From Paracoccaceae bacterium (GTDB lineage: Bacteria; Pseudomonadota; Alphaproteobacteria; Rhodobacterales; Rhodobacteraceae), in contig JAIXPH010000032.1 of NCBI GenBank assembly GCA_027486345.1, forward strand, positions 1-64,000: a stretch of 64,000 nt of DNA, given 5' to 3'. Numbering within the stretch: the first letter of the stretch is position 1; each line of letters starts with the position of its first letter. The translations under genes were made by a program, and so were the position numbers. Positions 18,175-26,783 of this stretch are shown here, piece by piece. The notes below the pieces were generated by a model, which had not been told where the DNA came from, searched no databases, and saw nothing but the letters and a program-made list of their open reading frames with translations.

Positions 18175-18509
18175 GGCTGCGGGTCCGCCGCCTGCAGTTT
18201 GGCCACGGCGGCTTCGGCCTCTGCGATGATGTCGGCCACGGGGACATTCCGCTGGCGGGCGATTTCCTCCAGCGTCAGGGGATGGCCTTGTGGCAGGGGA
18301 AAACCGGCCACCGCGTCAATCTCGCGCGGGTCGAGGTTCCAGCTCTTGCCGATGTAGCCCACGGTCATCCAGCCGCGGATCGGCTCTTGCTGATGCTGCG
18401 CCCAATAGACTGCGCCGATGACAAACCGCCCGGCGAAGAACAGCGTCAGCACCACGGCCAGCGCAAGGGCCGAGGTCAGCCACGGATGACGGCGGATCAG
18501 CGCGCGCAT
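18171..18509 (-). CDS. Membrane-anchored protein of unknown function
   Basis: The 112-residue product has one N-terminal membrane segment (WLTSALALAVVLTLFFAG) followed by a soluble part with RGWMTVGYIGKSWNLD and a short helical domain (LTLEEIARQRNVPVADIIAE). The second part resembles a small helix-turn-helix-like or SAM-like helical bundle, but I cannot assign a family. It overlaps dedA by four bases and is five bases downstream of the next gene, so all are likely one transcript with hemF. Confidence 0.75.
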   Translation of the reverse strand: MRALIRRHPWLTSALALAVVLTLFFAGRFVIGAVYWAQHQQEPIRGWMTVGYIGKSWNLDPREIDAVAGFPLPQGHPLTLEEIARQRNVPVADIIAEAEAAVAKLQAADPQP

Positions 18510-18514
18510 GGGCC

Positions 18515-18859
18515 TTAGCCCAGCAATTCGCGCAGCACCTTCAGCGCGTGCTGGCCGTCGTCGTCCATGGGTTCGACCAGAACCTTGACCTCGCGCACCA
18601 TGCCGAACTTGTGGGCCAAGGACTCTTTCAGCGCCAGGGTAAAGCCGTCCGGGGCGAAGGTGACCTGCTCGATCCCGCCTTCGGCCCCGAAAATCTCGTC
18701 CGACACCTCGACATAGATGGCGTCGCGGGGGTGGCCCAACTCGCCCTCGAACAGGACATAGCCGTCTTCCGGGTCTTCGCTGGCGGCAAAGCCTGCGGCG
18801 CGTTCGCGCCCTTCGGAATGGGTCCAGAAGGCCAGCGCGCGGATTTCGATATCGGCCAT
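18515..18859 (-). CDS. Small acidic protein, resembling Imm10-type proteins
   Basis: ATG 18859 gives 114 residues; the open frame continues upstream but overlaps hemF. The sequence has alternating beta-like segments (GYVLFEGEL, DAIYVEVSDE, IEQVTFAPDGFTLALKE, VREVKVLVEP), reminiscent of the Imm10 immunity-protein fold. That comparison is from memory of the family pattern and is weak. No toxin gene is nearby, so an immunity role is not supported by context. It follows hemF by 23 bases in the same operon. Confidence 0.7.
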   Translation of the reverse strand: MADIEIRALAFWTHSEGRERAAGFAASEDPEDGYVLFEGELGHPRDAIYVEVSDEIFGAEGGIEQVTFAPDGFTLALKESLAHKFGMVREVKVLVEPMDDDGQHALKVLRELLG

Positions 18860-18882
18860 GGTTTTGCTTTCCTTTGGGGCGG

Positions 18883-19743
18883 TCAGGTCCACTTCGCCAC
18901 GGGCGGCAGGCTCATCAGCACCGCATTGGCGTCATGGCCGGTTTCCAGCCCGAACTTCGTGCCCCGGTCATAGACGAGGTTGTATTCCGCATAAAGCCCG
19001 CGATGGATCAGTTGCGTTTCGCGATCCGCATCCGTCCATGGTGTGTTCACGCGACGTTCCGTCAGCGGCACGAAGGCGGGCAGGAAATGCGACCCGACCT
19101 CACGCGTGAAGGCAAAATCCGCCTCCCAATCGCCGGTGTTCAGATCATCGTAAAAGATGCCGCCGACACCGCGCGCGCGACCGCGATGGGGGACAAAGAA
19201 GTATTCGTCAGCCCACGCCTTGAACTTGGGGAAATAGCTGGCGTCGTGCAGGTCGCAGGCGGCCTGCATCTGGCCGTGGAAATGGGCGGTATCCTCGGCG
19301 TATTCGATACAAGGATTCAGGTCCGCCCCGCCGCCGAACCACCAGGCATGCGGGGTCCAGAACATGCGGGTGTTCATATGCACCGCCGGGCAATGCGGGT
19401 TGACCATATGCGCCACCAGCGAAATGCCCGAGGCCCAGAAGCGCGGATCCTTGTCCATCCCCGGCACACCGCGGGCGGCCATCGCCTTTTGCGCGCGCTC
19501 GCCCAGCGTGCCGTGCACTTGCGACACGTTGACGCCGATCTTTTCGAACACCCGACCGCCGCGCATCACGCTCATCAATCCGCCGCCGCCATCGGCGCGG
19601 GTGGTGGGGGTCACCTCAAACCGTCCGGGTGTTCCTGTGCCGTAGCGATCCTCCAGCCCTTCGAACGACGCGACGATGCTGTCGCGCAGGCTGCGGAACC
19701 AAGCGGCGGCCTGCGCCTTTTTGTCGTCGAACGGGTCGGTCAT
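18883..19743 (-). CDS. hemF: Oxygen-dependent coproporphyrinogen III oxidase
   Basis: HemF oxidatively decarboxylates coproporphyrinogen III to protoporphyrinogen IX using O2. The 286-residue protein has family signatures GVNVSQVHG, HMNTRMF, WWFGGGADLNPC, HRGRARGVGGIFYDDL and LYAEYNLVYDRGTKFGLETG. Length is standard. It heads a minus-strand operon with three small or membrane genes. The upstream region (19744-19870) carries a TGT-N12-ACA element eight bases before the start codon, so repression by a PpsR/CrtJ-type protein is plausible. Confidence 0.97.
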   Translation of the reverse strand: MTDPFDDKKAQAAAWFRSLRDSIVASFEGLEDRYGTGTPGRFEVTPTTRADGGGGLMSVMRGGRVFEKIGVNVSQVHGTLGERAQKAMAARGVPGMDKDPRFWASGISLVAHMVNPHCPAVHMNTRMFWTPHAWWFGGGADLNPCIEYAEDTAHFHGQMQAACDLHDASYFPKFKAWADEYFFVPHRGRARGVGGIFYDDLNTGDWEADFAFTREVGSHFLPAFVPLTERRVNTPWTDADRETQLIHRGLYAEYNLVYDRGTKFGLETGHDANAVLMSLPPVAKWT

Positions 19744-19750
19744 GGCAAAC

Positions 19751-19768
19751 TGTCCTCTTTAGTTTACA
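19751..19768. promoter_or_regulatory. PpsR/CrtJ-like site upstream of hemF
   Basis: TGTCCTCTTTAGTTTACA fits TGT-N12-ACA; against TGTC-N10-GACA it lacks only the final G. It lies 8-25 bases upstream of the hemF ATG, where a bound repressor would block transcription or translation initiation. It is a weaker palindrome than the site at 14422. Support comes from the same motif appearing at both hem promoters. Confidence 0.45.
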
Positions 19769-19870
19769 CATTGCGTAGCACCGGAGTTGCTGCCCCGCAA
19801 ACATGGTCTTTCCGTGCCAGGGCAGATAAACTGCCGAATGTGTTCAGACTCATGCCGATGGAACCCCAAG

Positions 19871-20266
19871 ATGCGCCGCGCCCTGTTGCTTTTGCCGCTG
19901 ATCCTGACCGCCTGTGGCACGCCGCAGGAACGTTGCATCACCCAGCAGACGCGGGATTTGCGGGTGGTCGATGGCTTGATCGCCGACACGCAGCGCAATC
20001 TGGACCGGGGGTATGCGGTTGAGGATTACACGGTGACCACGGTGGAATGGCAGCCCTGCGACATCCAGCCGCCGCCGGATGAAAACGGCAATCCGCGTCC
20101 GGTCGAGATGTGCCTTGAAGATGTGCCCATGACCCGCGCCCGCCCCGTGGCGATTGATCTGGGGGCGGAACGGGCCAAGCTGGACAGCATGCTGGCCAAG
20201 CGCGATCAGTTGCAGGCCGAAGCCGCGCCGCGCATCGCACAGTGCCGGGAATTGCACCCGGAGTGA
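19871..20266 (+). CDS. Small lipoprotein of unknown function
   Basis: ATG 19871 begins MRRALLLLPLILTACGTPQE, a lipoprotein signal with lipobox LTAC; lipidated Cys15 is followed by Gly. The mature protein has about 115 residues, with cysteines in ERCITQQT, QPCDIQPP, VEMCLED and IAQCREL, and a helical C-terminal segment (RAKLDSMLAKRDQLQAEA). Longer in-frame starts upstream would bury the signal peptide, so they are rejected. Family not recognised. Confidence 0.8.
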   Translation: MRRALLLLPLILTACGTPQERCITQQTRDLRVVDGLIADTQRNLDRGYAVEDYTVTTVEWQPCDIQPPPDENGNPRPVEMCLEDVPMTRARPVAIDLGAERAKLDSMLAKRDQLQAEAAPRIAQCRELHPE

Positions 20267-20286
20267 GCGCGGGCCGATGCCGCCCC

Positions 20287-21093
20287 TCAATGACCGGGCG
20301 CGATGACCCGGTCGATCAAGCCGCGCCCGCCGTCCAGCGTGACGATCTGACCCGTCATGAAGCTTGACGCGTCCGAGGCAAGGTATTGCACGGTTTCCGC
20401 CACCTCGTCCGCCGCCGCGATGCGGCCAAGGGGGGTGCCTGCCTCGATCACCTCGCGCCAGTCGGGGTTTTCCTTGAGTTGGCCTTGCAGGCTGGCGCTC
20501 ATCACCGACCCGAAAGAGACGGCGTTGACGCGGATGCCCTTAGGGGCGAGGGCGACGGCCAGCGAGCGGGTCATCTGATCCACCGCCGCGACCGACATGG
20601 AAAAGCCCAAGAGCCCCGGTTGCGTGCGGGTGGCGGCGATGCAGGACAGGTTGACGATGCTGCCGATGATGCCTTCGGCGCCGGATTTCTCCGCGCTCTG
20701 GATCATGCGGCGGGCGGTCATCTGGCTGACGCGCAGGGCGGTCAGCACGTTTTGCTGCCACATCTCTTCGACCGCGTCCTCTTCCAGCGACAGCGGGTCC
20801 GATGTGACCATGCGGCGGCTGGCGTTCACCAGAATGTCGATGCGGTCAAAGGCATCGACGGTGGCCGACAGCAGGTTGGCAATGGTCAGCTTTTCGCGCA
20901 GATCGCCGGAAAACAGCCGCACCGCGCCTTCGGCACGGGCGTCGTCGCCCACCTCGGCCTCTAGCCGGTCTTCGTCGATGTCGGCGAACATCACATTCGC
21001 GCCCCGGTCCACGAAATGCCGCGCGATGGCAAGGCCGATGCCATTGGCGGCCCCGGTCACGATGGCGGTCTTGCCTTGGATCGAAAACGACAT
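20287..21093 (-). CDS. SDR-fold protein lacking the catalytic Tyr and Lys
   Basis: The 268-residue protein is clearly a short-chain dehydrogenase/reductase: TGAANGIG nucleotide motif (14-21), DIDILVNA-type strand, NLSC with the Ser150 equivalent, RVNAVSFG and the C-terminal DASSFMTGQIVTLDGG. However the YxxxK motif is replaced by FSMSV (Phe164, Val168), and the NNAG motif reads VNASR. Both changes remove residues needed for hydride-transfer chemistry in ordinary SDRs. It may be a binding or regulatory protein, or use different chemistry. It is 9 bases downstream of a methyltransferase gene, so probably cotranscribed. Confidence 0.85.
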   Translation of the reverse strand: MSFSIQGKTAIVTGAANGIGLAIARHFVDRGANVMFADIDEDRLEAEVGDDARAEGAVRLFSGDLREKLTIANLLSATVDAFDRIDILVNASRRMVTSDPLSLEEDAVEEMWQQNVLTALRVSQMTARRMIQSAEKSGAEGIIGSIVNLSCIAATRTQPGLLGFSMSVAAVDQMTRSLAVALAPKGIRVNAVSFGSVMSASLQGQLKENPDWREVIEAGTPLGRIAAADEVAETVQYLASDASSFMTGQIVTLDGGRGLIDRVIAPGH

Positions 21094-21102
21094 GGCGTCT
21101 CC

Positions 21103-22086
21103 TTAGCGGGGGCGGATCGGGTGGCTGGCGCGGATCACACGAAAGCCGCTGTCCCCGCCCACGTCCGACACATCGCGGAACAGGGTGGCCAGCGGGCGGT
21201 CATAGGGCAGGTGGCGGTTGGCAACCAGCCAGAGCACGCCTTGCGGGTGCAGCAGACGCGCCGCCGCCCCGAGGAAGGCGATCCCCAGCGCCGGATCGGC
21301 ATCACGCCCGATGTGGAAGGGCGGGTTCATCACCACGGCATCCAGCGCGGTGGGCGCTTTCCACGTGGTGGCATCGGCCCAATGGAACTGCGCGCGCGGG
21401 TCGGTGATGTTGACGCGGGCGCAGTCCAGCGCGTCCGCCTCGGCCTCGACCACATGCAAATCACGGACGGCCGCGTTTTTCAGGATGGCAGCGGACAGAT
21501 AGCCCCAGCCTGCGCCCAGATCGGCAATGCGGCCTTTCAGATCGGGCAAAGTGGCCGCGAGCAGGGCTGATCCGCGATCCGGGCCATCGGCAGAGAACAC
21601 GCCGGGCAGCGTCTGGAAGCCATCCACCTGCGTCGGTCGGGCGGCCCAGTCTGTCAGCGTGGCTGCTGCGGGGAAGGTGGCGATCTTGCCATGCGCCTTG
21701 GACAGCGCGTCAGACAGCGCGACATGGCCGCGCAGGTCTTTCAGCACGGCGTCGATGCCATCGGTCTTTTGCCCGTCCACCGCCACTGGGCCACCGGGCA
21801 CAACAGCCGCATCAGCGGCAGCGACCAATGCCCGCGCGGCATCCTTGGCACGGGGCAGGCAGACCAGCGCGGCGGCGGCAGGGCCGTCAATCTGGGCCGA
21901 CACGGCATATCCCCGCGCGGCGAACCAGTCGTGATCGGGCTTGAAGCCAGTCACCACACGCACACGCTCGCGCGGCAGCGCGGACAGGTCGTCGCCCGCA
22001 TGGGGGCGCAAGACCAGAATAATGCCGTCAGCAGGCGGCACGAAGGCGCTGCTCTCCAGCGCGAGGGTCAATCTGGCAGAGCGCAT
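21103..22086 (-). CDS. Class I methyltransferase, RsmC/RlmG-like
   Basis: This 327-residue protein has a degenerate N-terminal half and a C-terminal SAM-binding domain: motif I IADLGAGWGYLSAAIL, an acidic VVEAEADALDCARVN strand end and the N-PP-F motif VVMNPPFHIG. NPPFH followed by RLLHPQGVLWLVANRHLPY is typical of the RsmC/RlmG family, which methylates guanine N2 in 16S or 23S rRNA. Which base is modified cannot be told. It lies between clpS (18 bases upstream) and the SDR-like gene on the same strand. Confidence 0.85.
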   Translation of the reverse strand: MRSARLTLALESSAFVPPADGIILVLRPHAGDDLSALPRERVRVVTGFKPDHDWFAARGYAVSAQIDGPAAAALVCLPRAKDAARALVAAADAAVVPGGPVAVDGQKTDGIDAVLKDLRGHVALSDALSKAHGKIATFPAAATLTDWAARPTQVDGFQTLPGVFSADGPDRGSALLAATLPDLKGRIADLGAGWGYLSAAILKNAAVRDLHVVEAEADALDCARVNITDPRAQFHWADATTWKAPTALDAVVMNPPFHIGRDADPALGIAFLGAAARLLHPQGVLWLVANRHLPYDRPLATLFRDVSDVGGDSGFRVIRASHPIRPR

Positions 22087-22104
22087 GGGCGACCGGAAAC
22101 CGGC

Positions 22105-22428
22105 CTATTCCTTTTCCATGGTGCATTGCAGCGGATGCTGGTGGCGGCGGGCGAAGTCCATCACCTGCGCAACCTTGGTTTCCGCCACCTCAAAGGAAAA
22201 GACGCCGACAACCGCCAGCCCCTTTTTGTGCACCGTCAACATGATGTCGAAGGATTGCGCATGCGACATGCCGAAGAACCGCTCCAGCACATGCACCACG
22301 AATTCCATCGGGGTGTAATCGTCGTTCAAGAGCAGGACCTTGTAGAGCGGCGGGCGCTGGGTCTTGCTTTTGGTCTTGGTCAGGACCGAGGAATCGTTGC
22401 CCGGCCCCTGAGGGGTATCCGCCATCAT
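22105..22428 (-). CDS. clpS: ATP-dependent Clp protease adaptor ClpS
   Basis: The 107-residue adaptor (ATG 22428, or the adjacent ATG 22425) delivers N-end-rule substrates to ClpAP. The core [20 protein letters not shown] is diagnostic, with the following [10 protein letters not shown] and [15 protein letters not shown]-like region forming the ClpA-binding fold. Length fits the family. clpA is not in the window. It is first in a run clpS-methyltransferase-SDR on the minus strand and divergent from a HAD phosphatase, with 212 bases between. Confidence 0.95.
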   Translation of the reverse strand: MMADTPQGPGNDSSVLTKTKSKTQRPPLYKVLLLNDDYTPMEFVVHVLERFFGMSHAQSFDIMLTVHKKGLAVVGVFSFEVAETKVAQVMDFARRHQHPLQCTMEKE

Positions 22429-22640
22429 GATAGGGCCAGTGGTCACGGGGGGCATGCTCCGCTGCGGGCAGGATTCGGGGTTTCGGTCTGTGGCAGCAAT
22501 ATAACGCATTTCTGTGACGCGAAAAGGGGTCCACCTTCTGCGGCGCTGCGGGTCCGGTACGGCTGTGTCGTTTGCGCCTTGCATCGCGGCGGGCAAGCGG
22601 GCGAAAGTCCGCCCAGGAAAGCAGCGCAGGAAGGCCTTTT

Positions 22641-23357
22641 GTGACCCGCCGCATCACCACCATCGGCTTTGATGCCGATGACACGCTTTGGCAGAATGAG
22701 GCGTTCTTTCGCCTGACGCAGGACCGTTTCACCGCGCTTCTGGCCGATCACGCCGAAGCGGAGCATCTGCATGAGCGTCTCTTGGCGGCCGAGCGGCGCA
22801 ATCTGGGCCATTACGGATTCGGGGTGAAGGGCTTCGTCCTGTCGATGATCGAAACCGCCATCGAGGTGACGGAAAGCCGCGTTCCCGCCCGGGTCATCGC
22901 CGAAATCATGGCGGCGGGGCGAGAGATGCTGGAACACCCGATCGAGTTGCTTCCCCATGCGCAGGCCGCGGTGACGGCGATGGCCGAACACCACCGCGTG
23001 ATTCTGGTGACCAAGGGCGACCTCTTGGATCAGGAGCGAAAGCTGGCGCAATCGGGGCTTGGCGATCTGTTCCATGCGGTGGAAATCGTGTCGAACAAGA
23101 CCGCGCCGGTCTATCAGGGCATCTTCACCCGCCATGGCGACGGACCGGACCGCGCCTTGATGGTGGGAAATTCGATGAAATCGGATGTATGGCCCGCCCT
23201 TCAGGCAGGGGCTTGGGGCGTTTACGTGCCCCATGGGCTGACATGGGCATTGGAAGCCGCCGATCCGCCGCAGGACCATCCGCGCTACCACAGCCTTGAG
23301 GATCTGTCCGGCTTGGCCGATCTGGTAGGGTTAATAGAGGTTAACCACAACCAATAG
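22641..23357 (+). CDS. HAD-family hydrolase
   Basis: GTG 22641 is chosen because AGGAAGG lies 7 bases upstream and the first catalytic motif begins soon after. Motifs are all present: motif [10 protein letters not shown] with the nucleophile Asp, motif II VTKGD, a conserved Lys in VSNKTAPVY, and motif [15 protein letters not shown]. At 238 residues with a helical cap between motifs I and II, it fits a subfamily I phosphatase such as phosphoglycolate phosphatase or YjjG-like nucleotidase. The substrate is not predictable. Confidence 0.88.
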   Translation: MTRRITTIGFDADDTLWQNEAFFRLTQDRFTALLADHAEAEHLHERLLAAERRNLGHYGFGVKGFVLSMIETAIEVTESRVPARVIAEIMAAGREMLEHPIELLPHAQAAVTAMAEHHRVILVTKGDLLDQERKLAQSGLGDLFHAVEIVSNKTAPVYQGIFTRHGDGPDRALMVGNSMKSDVWPALQAGAWGVYVPHGLTWALEAADPPQDHPRYHSLEDLSGLADLVGLIEVNHNQ

Positions 23358-23541
23358 CGTTTCGGACCTCGTATTGTGGCCTGCGTTGCGTTGCCGCCAC
23401 ATGCAAACCAGTGCAAAAACCATTGAAAAAACAGGGGCTTTCCCGATGCGGACCCCTGTGTTAGCGTTTTGACCAAACAAAAACCCGGGGTCGCATGAAC
23501 GGCACCGAAGCTGAGGCAGAGACCAGTCATCGACTGGACTA

Positions 23542-25242
23542 GTGACAAGGAACCGCGACGTGGCTTCGCACTTCGGGCGGGTTTTCCGCGACATCGGGCT
23601 GTTTCTGGCCCTTGCGTTGGCCTTTGTGCTGACCGCCACCGGGCTGCATGCGGCGCCCTATGCCGCTTTCATGATCGATGCCCGCTCGGGCGAGGTGCTT
23701 TACGCTGAAAACTCGGACACGCATCTGCATCCGGCCTCGCTGACCAAGATGATGACGCTCTACATCGCGTTCGAGGAAATCAGCCGCGGCAATATCTCGC
23801 TTGATTCGATGGTGACGATCTCGAAACATGCAGCGGCCCAGCCGCCGTCGCGTCTGGGATTGCGGGCGGGGCAGAAAATCCAGTTGCGCTACCTGATCCG
23901 CGCGGCGGCAATCAAATCGGCCAATGACGCCGCCACCGCCATCGGGGAATTCATCGGCGGCGGATCGGAACCCGCCTTTGCCGAGCGCATGACCCGCACC
24001 GCCCGTGCCATCGGGATGGACAATTCCACCTTCAAGAACGCCAACGGACTGACCGCCAAGGGGCATCTGTCCACCGCGCATGACCTGACCATCCTTGGGC
24101 GGCGGCTGTTCTACGATTTCCCGCAGTTCTACAACCTGTTCTCGCGCCGCTCCACCGATGCGGGGCTGGCGACGGTGAACAACACCAACCGCCGCTTTCT
24201 GGACAAATACGAAGGCGCGGATGGCATCAAGACCGGCTATACCGTTCCGGCAGGCTTCAACCTGACCGCAAGCGCGGAACGCAATGGCAAGCGGCTGATT
24301 GCCACGGTGATGGGCGGCACCTCGACCGATGACCGCAACCGCAAGATGATGAAGCTGCTGGACAAGGGCTTTGCGGCCGCTCCGCAGAACGCGCCGGTGA
24401 ACCCGCCGCCGCCTGCAGATTATCAGGGCGCGGATGCCGCCCTGATGGCCGAAGCGGCGGTTTCGCCGGGGGCCAAAACGATCACCGCCGTGGTGGCCCC
24501 GACCCGGTCGCTGCGCCCGCTGGCCCGTCCCACAGCCGTCGCCGCCGCCGCGCCCGATGCCGAGGCCCCCGTGGATGACGGGATGGCGCCCGACGACACC
24601 GCGCTTGCCGCCGCCGTGGCGGTGGACGAAATGCAGGACAGCATCCTTGGGGCGCTGGCCGAAGCGACGGGCACCGCCCCCGTTCCCGAAACGCCGGTTG
24701 CCGAGGCCGAGATCGCCAGCGCAGTGGAGGACCTGTCCGCCTCCGGGGCCGCGCCGATCCAGATGGCCTCTGCCGATCCGATGCTGACGGACCCGAACCA
24801 GAGCACGATGACGATGGTCGAGGACATGACCCTGATCGCCCCGCCGCAAGGTACGCTTCAGGCACAGGCGGCGGCGCTGGATGGCACGCTGGGCGTGGTC
24901 AAGAAAAAGCGCAACGCGCCGATCTATGATGACGTGCAGGTGGCCAGCGCCGACGGACAGCCCGCCGCCGAACAGGTGGTGATGTCGATGTCCACCTCGG
25001 GGGACCGGCATTGGGGCATCAGCGTCGGGCGCTATCCCTCCAGCTATGACGCCGAGAAGGTGCTGCTGAAGACGCAACTCACCGAAAGCGCCACGCTGAA
25101 CCAGTCGCTGCGCAAGGTGGTGGAGCGCAAGGGCGGCTATGAGGCCACCTTTGCCGGCCTGACGCAGGAACAGGCGGATCTGGCCTGCCGCCGTCTGGTC
25201 GCGCGCGGGGTCGAATGCACGGCGATGGGACCGGAAAGCTGA
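23542..25242 (+). CDS. D-alanyl-D-alanine carboxypeptidase with C-terminal SPOR domain
   Basis: A GTG start at 23542 gives 566 residues with an N-terminal signal segment (DIGLFLALALAFVLTATGLHA). The S11 peptidase domain has SxxK at Ser66-Lys69 (SLTK), SxN at 126-128 (SAN) and KTG at 230-232. A long Ala/Pro-rich linker (about 275-480) leads to a SPOR domain near 487-565 (WGISVGRYPSSYDAEKVLL), which binds denuded glycan at the division septum. The enzyme trims terminal D-alanine from pentapeptides in the periplasm. It shares one base with the following gene. A second GTG at 23560 is also possible. Confidence 0.92.
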   Translation: MTRNRDVASHFGRVFRDIGLFLALALAFVLTATGLHAAPYAAFMIDARSGEVLYAENSDTHLHPASLTKMMTLYIAFEEISRGNISLDSMVTISKHAAAQPPSRLGLRAGQKIQLRYLIRAAAIKSANDAATAIGEFIGGGSEPAFAERMTRTARAIGMDNSTFKNANGLTAKGHLSTAHDLTILGRRLFYDFPQFYNLFSRRSTDAGLATVNNTNRRFLDKYEGADGIKTGYTVPAGFNLTASAERNGKRLIATVMGGTSTDDRNRKMMKLLDKGFAAAPQNAPVNPPPPADYQGADAALMAEAAVSPGAKTITAVVAPTRSLRPLARPTAVAAAAPDAEAPVDDGMAPDDTALAAAVAVDEMQDSILGALAEATGTAPVPETPVAEAEIASAVEDLSASGAAPIQMASADPMLTDPNQSTMTMVEDMTLIAPPQGTLQAQAAALDGTLGVVKKKRNAPIYDDVQVASADGQPAAEQVVMSMSTSGDRHWGISVGRYPSSYDAEKVLLKTQLTESATLNQSLRKVVERKGGYEATFAGLTQEQADLACRRLVARGVECTAMGPES

Positions 25243-25916
25243 TGGCCACGGTCTTTGCCGCGCCCGGCCCGGTGACGCTGCCGATCGCGGGCAGCGCCCT
25301 GCGCTTTCCGGTGCGCCGCATTTTCTGTGTCGGGCGCAACTATGCCGAACACAGCCGCGAGATGGGCGGCGATCCGACACGGGAAGCACCGTTCTTTTTC
25401 ACCAAGCCCGCCGATGCGGTGGTGGAAAGCGGCGCGGTGATTCCGTTCCCCCCGAAAACCGCCGATCTGCACCACGAGGCAGAACTGGTGGTCGCGCTGG
25501 GGCGCGGCGGGATCGATGTGACGGTGGACGACGCGCCGTCGCTGATCTGGGGCCATGCCGCCGGGAACGACCTGACCCGCCGCGATCTGCAGGCCGAGGC
25601 CAAGGCCGCGCGCCGCCCCTGGGACATGGCCAAGGGCTTTGACAATTCGGCCGTTTTGGGTGCGTTGGTGCCGGGACCGCTGGCCGACGCCCCGATCATC
25701 TGCACGGTCGAAGGCCGCGTGACGCAAAGCGCGCGCATCAGCGACATGATCTGGAGCGTGCCCGAGATCATCGCCCATCTGTCGGGCTATGTGGCGCTGT
25801 GTCCCGGTGACTTGATCTTTACCGGCACACCCGCCGGCGTGGGCCCCCTGCTGCGCGGGCAGACCTGCACGGTGCGCGTGGGCGACCTGCCCCCCGCGAC
25901 GGTGACGCTGGCCTGA
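25242..25916 (+). CDS. Fumarylacetoacetate hydrolase family protein
   Basis: ATG 25242 overlaps the carboxypeptidase stop by one base, giving 224 residues. The FAH fold is marked by FCVGRNYAEHSREMG, FTKPADAVV, LHHEAELVVALG with the metal-binding Glu residues, GHAAGNDLTRRDLQ and IFTGTPAGVGPL. Members at this length are acylpyruvases, fumarylpyruvate hydrolases or oxaloacetate decarboxylases with a bound Mg or Mn ion. Coupling to a cell-wall carboxypeptidase is odd functionally and probably incidental. Confidence 0.88.
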   Translation: MATVFAAPGPVTLPIAGSALRFPVRRIFCVGRNYAEHSREMGGDPTREAPFFFTKPADAVVESGAVIPFPPKTADLHHEAELVVALGRGGIDVTVDDAPSLIWGHAAGNDLTRRDLQAEAKAARRPWDMAKGFDNSAVLGALVPGPLADAPIICTVEGRVTQSARISDMIWSVPEIIAHLSGYVALCPGDLIFTGTPAGVGPLLRGQTCTVRVGDLPPATVTLA

Positions 25917-25937
25917 GTCCATTCGACACGCGGGACC

Positions 25938-25980
25938 GCCCCCTCACCCTGACCCTCTCCCCCGGGGGGAGAGGGAATGG
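25938..25980. repeat. Dispersed intergenic palindrome, copy B
   Basis: This copy is near-identical to copy A at 17478: GCCCCCTCACCCTG, then CCCTCTCCCC (25953-25962) pairing with GGGGAGAGGG (25966-25975), then AATGG. It sits between the convergent FAH-family gene and flgF. No T tract follows on either strand. Confidence 0.8.
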
Positions 25981-26000
25981 CGCTTGGGGACAGGCCGGGT

Positions 26001-26762
26001 TTATTCCGGCATGCGCAGCAGGCGCGATCCGGCCTCGTCGATTTCCTTGGCGGTGCTGATCATCTTCATGTTCAGCTCAAAACTGCGTTGCAGGTCGATC
26101 GAGGCGATCAGTTCCTCGGTCGCGTTGACATTCGACCCTTCCAGCACGCCTTGGGCGACCTTGGCGGTCTGGTCGGGGCGGGGCAGCGGGCCGGAGACGG
26201 GGCGGATCTGGCCATCTTCGTCCTTGGACAGTTTCAGACCGGCGGCATCGGTGGTGCCGATGGTCGCCACCTCCAGCCGTTCGCCGGGCGCGCCGTCGAG
26301 AGGTTCGATGGTGATGCGGCCCAGATCGTCGATGACGATGTTGCGAAAGGGCGGCAAGACGATGGGCGTCAGGCCCTGCGACAGCACGGCATCCCCCGCC
26401 CCGGTGACGAGGGTGCCATCCAGCCCCACGCGCAAATCCCCACGCCGGGTCAGCGCGGGCGCGCCGCCGGTTTCGGGCTGGATGTAGAAATAGCCCTTGT
26501 CGGGGATGGCGATGTCCAGATCCTCGCCCGTCTTGTCCATGAAGCCGGGCAGATCGGAAAACCCGGCCTCCTCCCGGTCCAACTGAAACGCGCGGGGGCT
26601 GAGGTTGCCCGCTGCGTCCTCCAGCGAAAAGCTGGCGCCTTCGGCGATGAAATCGCGCCGGAAGCCCGGCACGTTCATGTTGGCAAGGTTCTGCGCATTG
26701 ACGCTGTTCACGCCGCGCAGGTTGCCCATCGCATTCAGGGCGGTGTGGATGAAACGGTCCAT
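26001..26762 (-). CDS. flgF: Flagellar basal-body rod protein FlgF
   Basis: The 253-residue protein starts MDRFIHTALNAMGNLRGVNS and continues AQNLANMNVPGFRRDF, the N-terminal rod-protein motif. It has DLDIAIPDKGYFYIQ and ends with a C-terminal helical heptad region ELIASIDLQRSFELNMKMIS, as in FlgF/FlgG. Its length is that of FlgF rather than the about 262 residues of FlgG, and the order after flgE supports FlgF, a proximal rod component. It is the last gene of the flgBCDEF run; flgG does not follow. Confidence 0.9.
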   Translation of the reverse strand: MDRFIHTALNAMGNLRGVNSVNAQNLANMNVPGFRRDFIAEGASFSLEDAAGNLSPRAFQLDREEAGFSDLPGFMDKTGEDLDIAIPDKGYFYIQPETGGAPALTRRGDLRVGLDGTLVTGAGDAVLSQGLTPIVLPPFRNIVIDDLGRITIEPLDGAPGERLEVATIGTTDAAGLKLSKDEDGQIRPVSGPLPRPDQTAKVAQGVLEGSNVNATEELIASIDLQRSFELNMKMISTAKEIDEAGSRLLRMPE

Positions 26763-26783
26763 GGCGCGGGCCCCCGTGACCTA

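Noticed and set aside
18515-18859. Toxin-immunity locus
   Set aside because: Only a weak Imm10 resemblance; no toxin or contact-dependent inhibition gene is nearby.
23329-23346. CtrA-like box GGTTAA-TAGAGG-TTAACC near the carboxypeptidase promoter
   Set aside because: CtrA needs TTAA-N7-TTAAC; here the gap is six and the element is an inverted repeat overlapping the HAD gene end.
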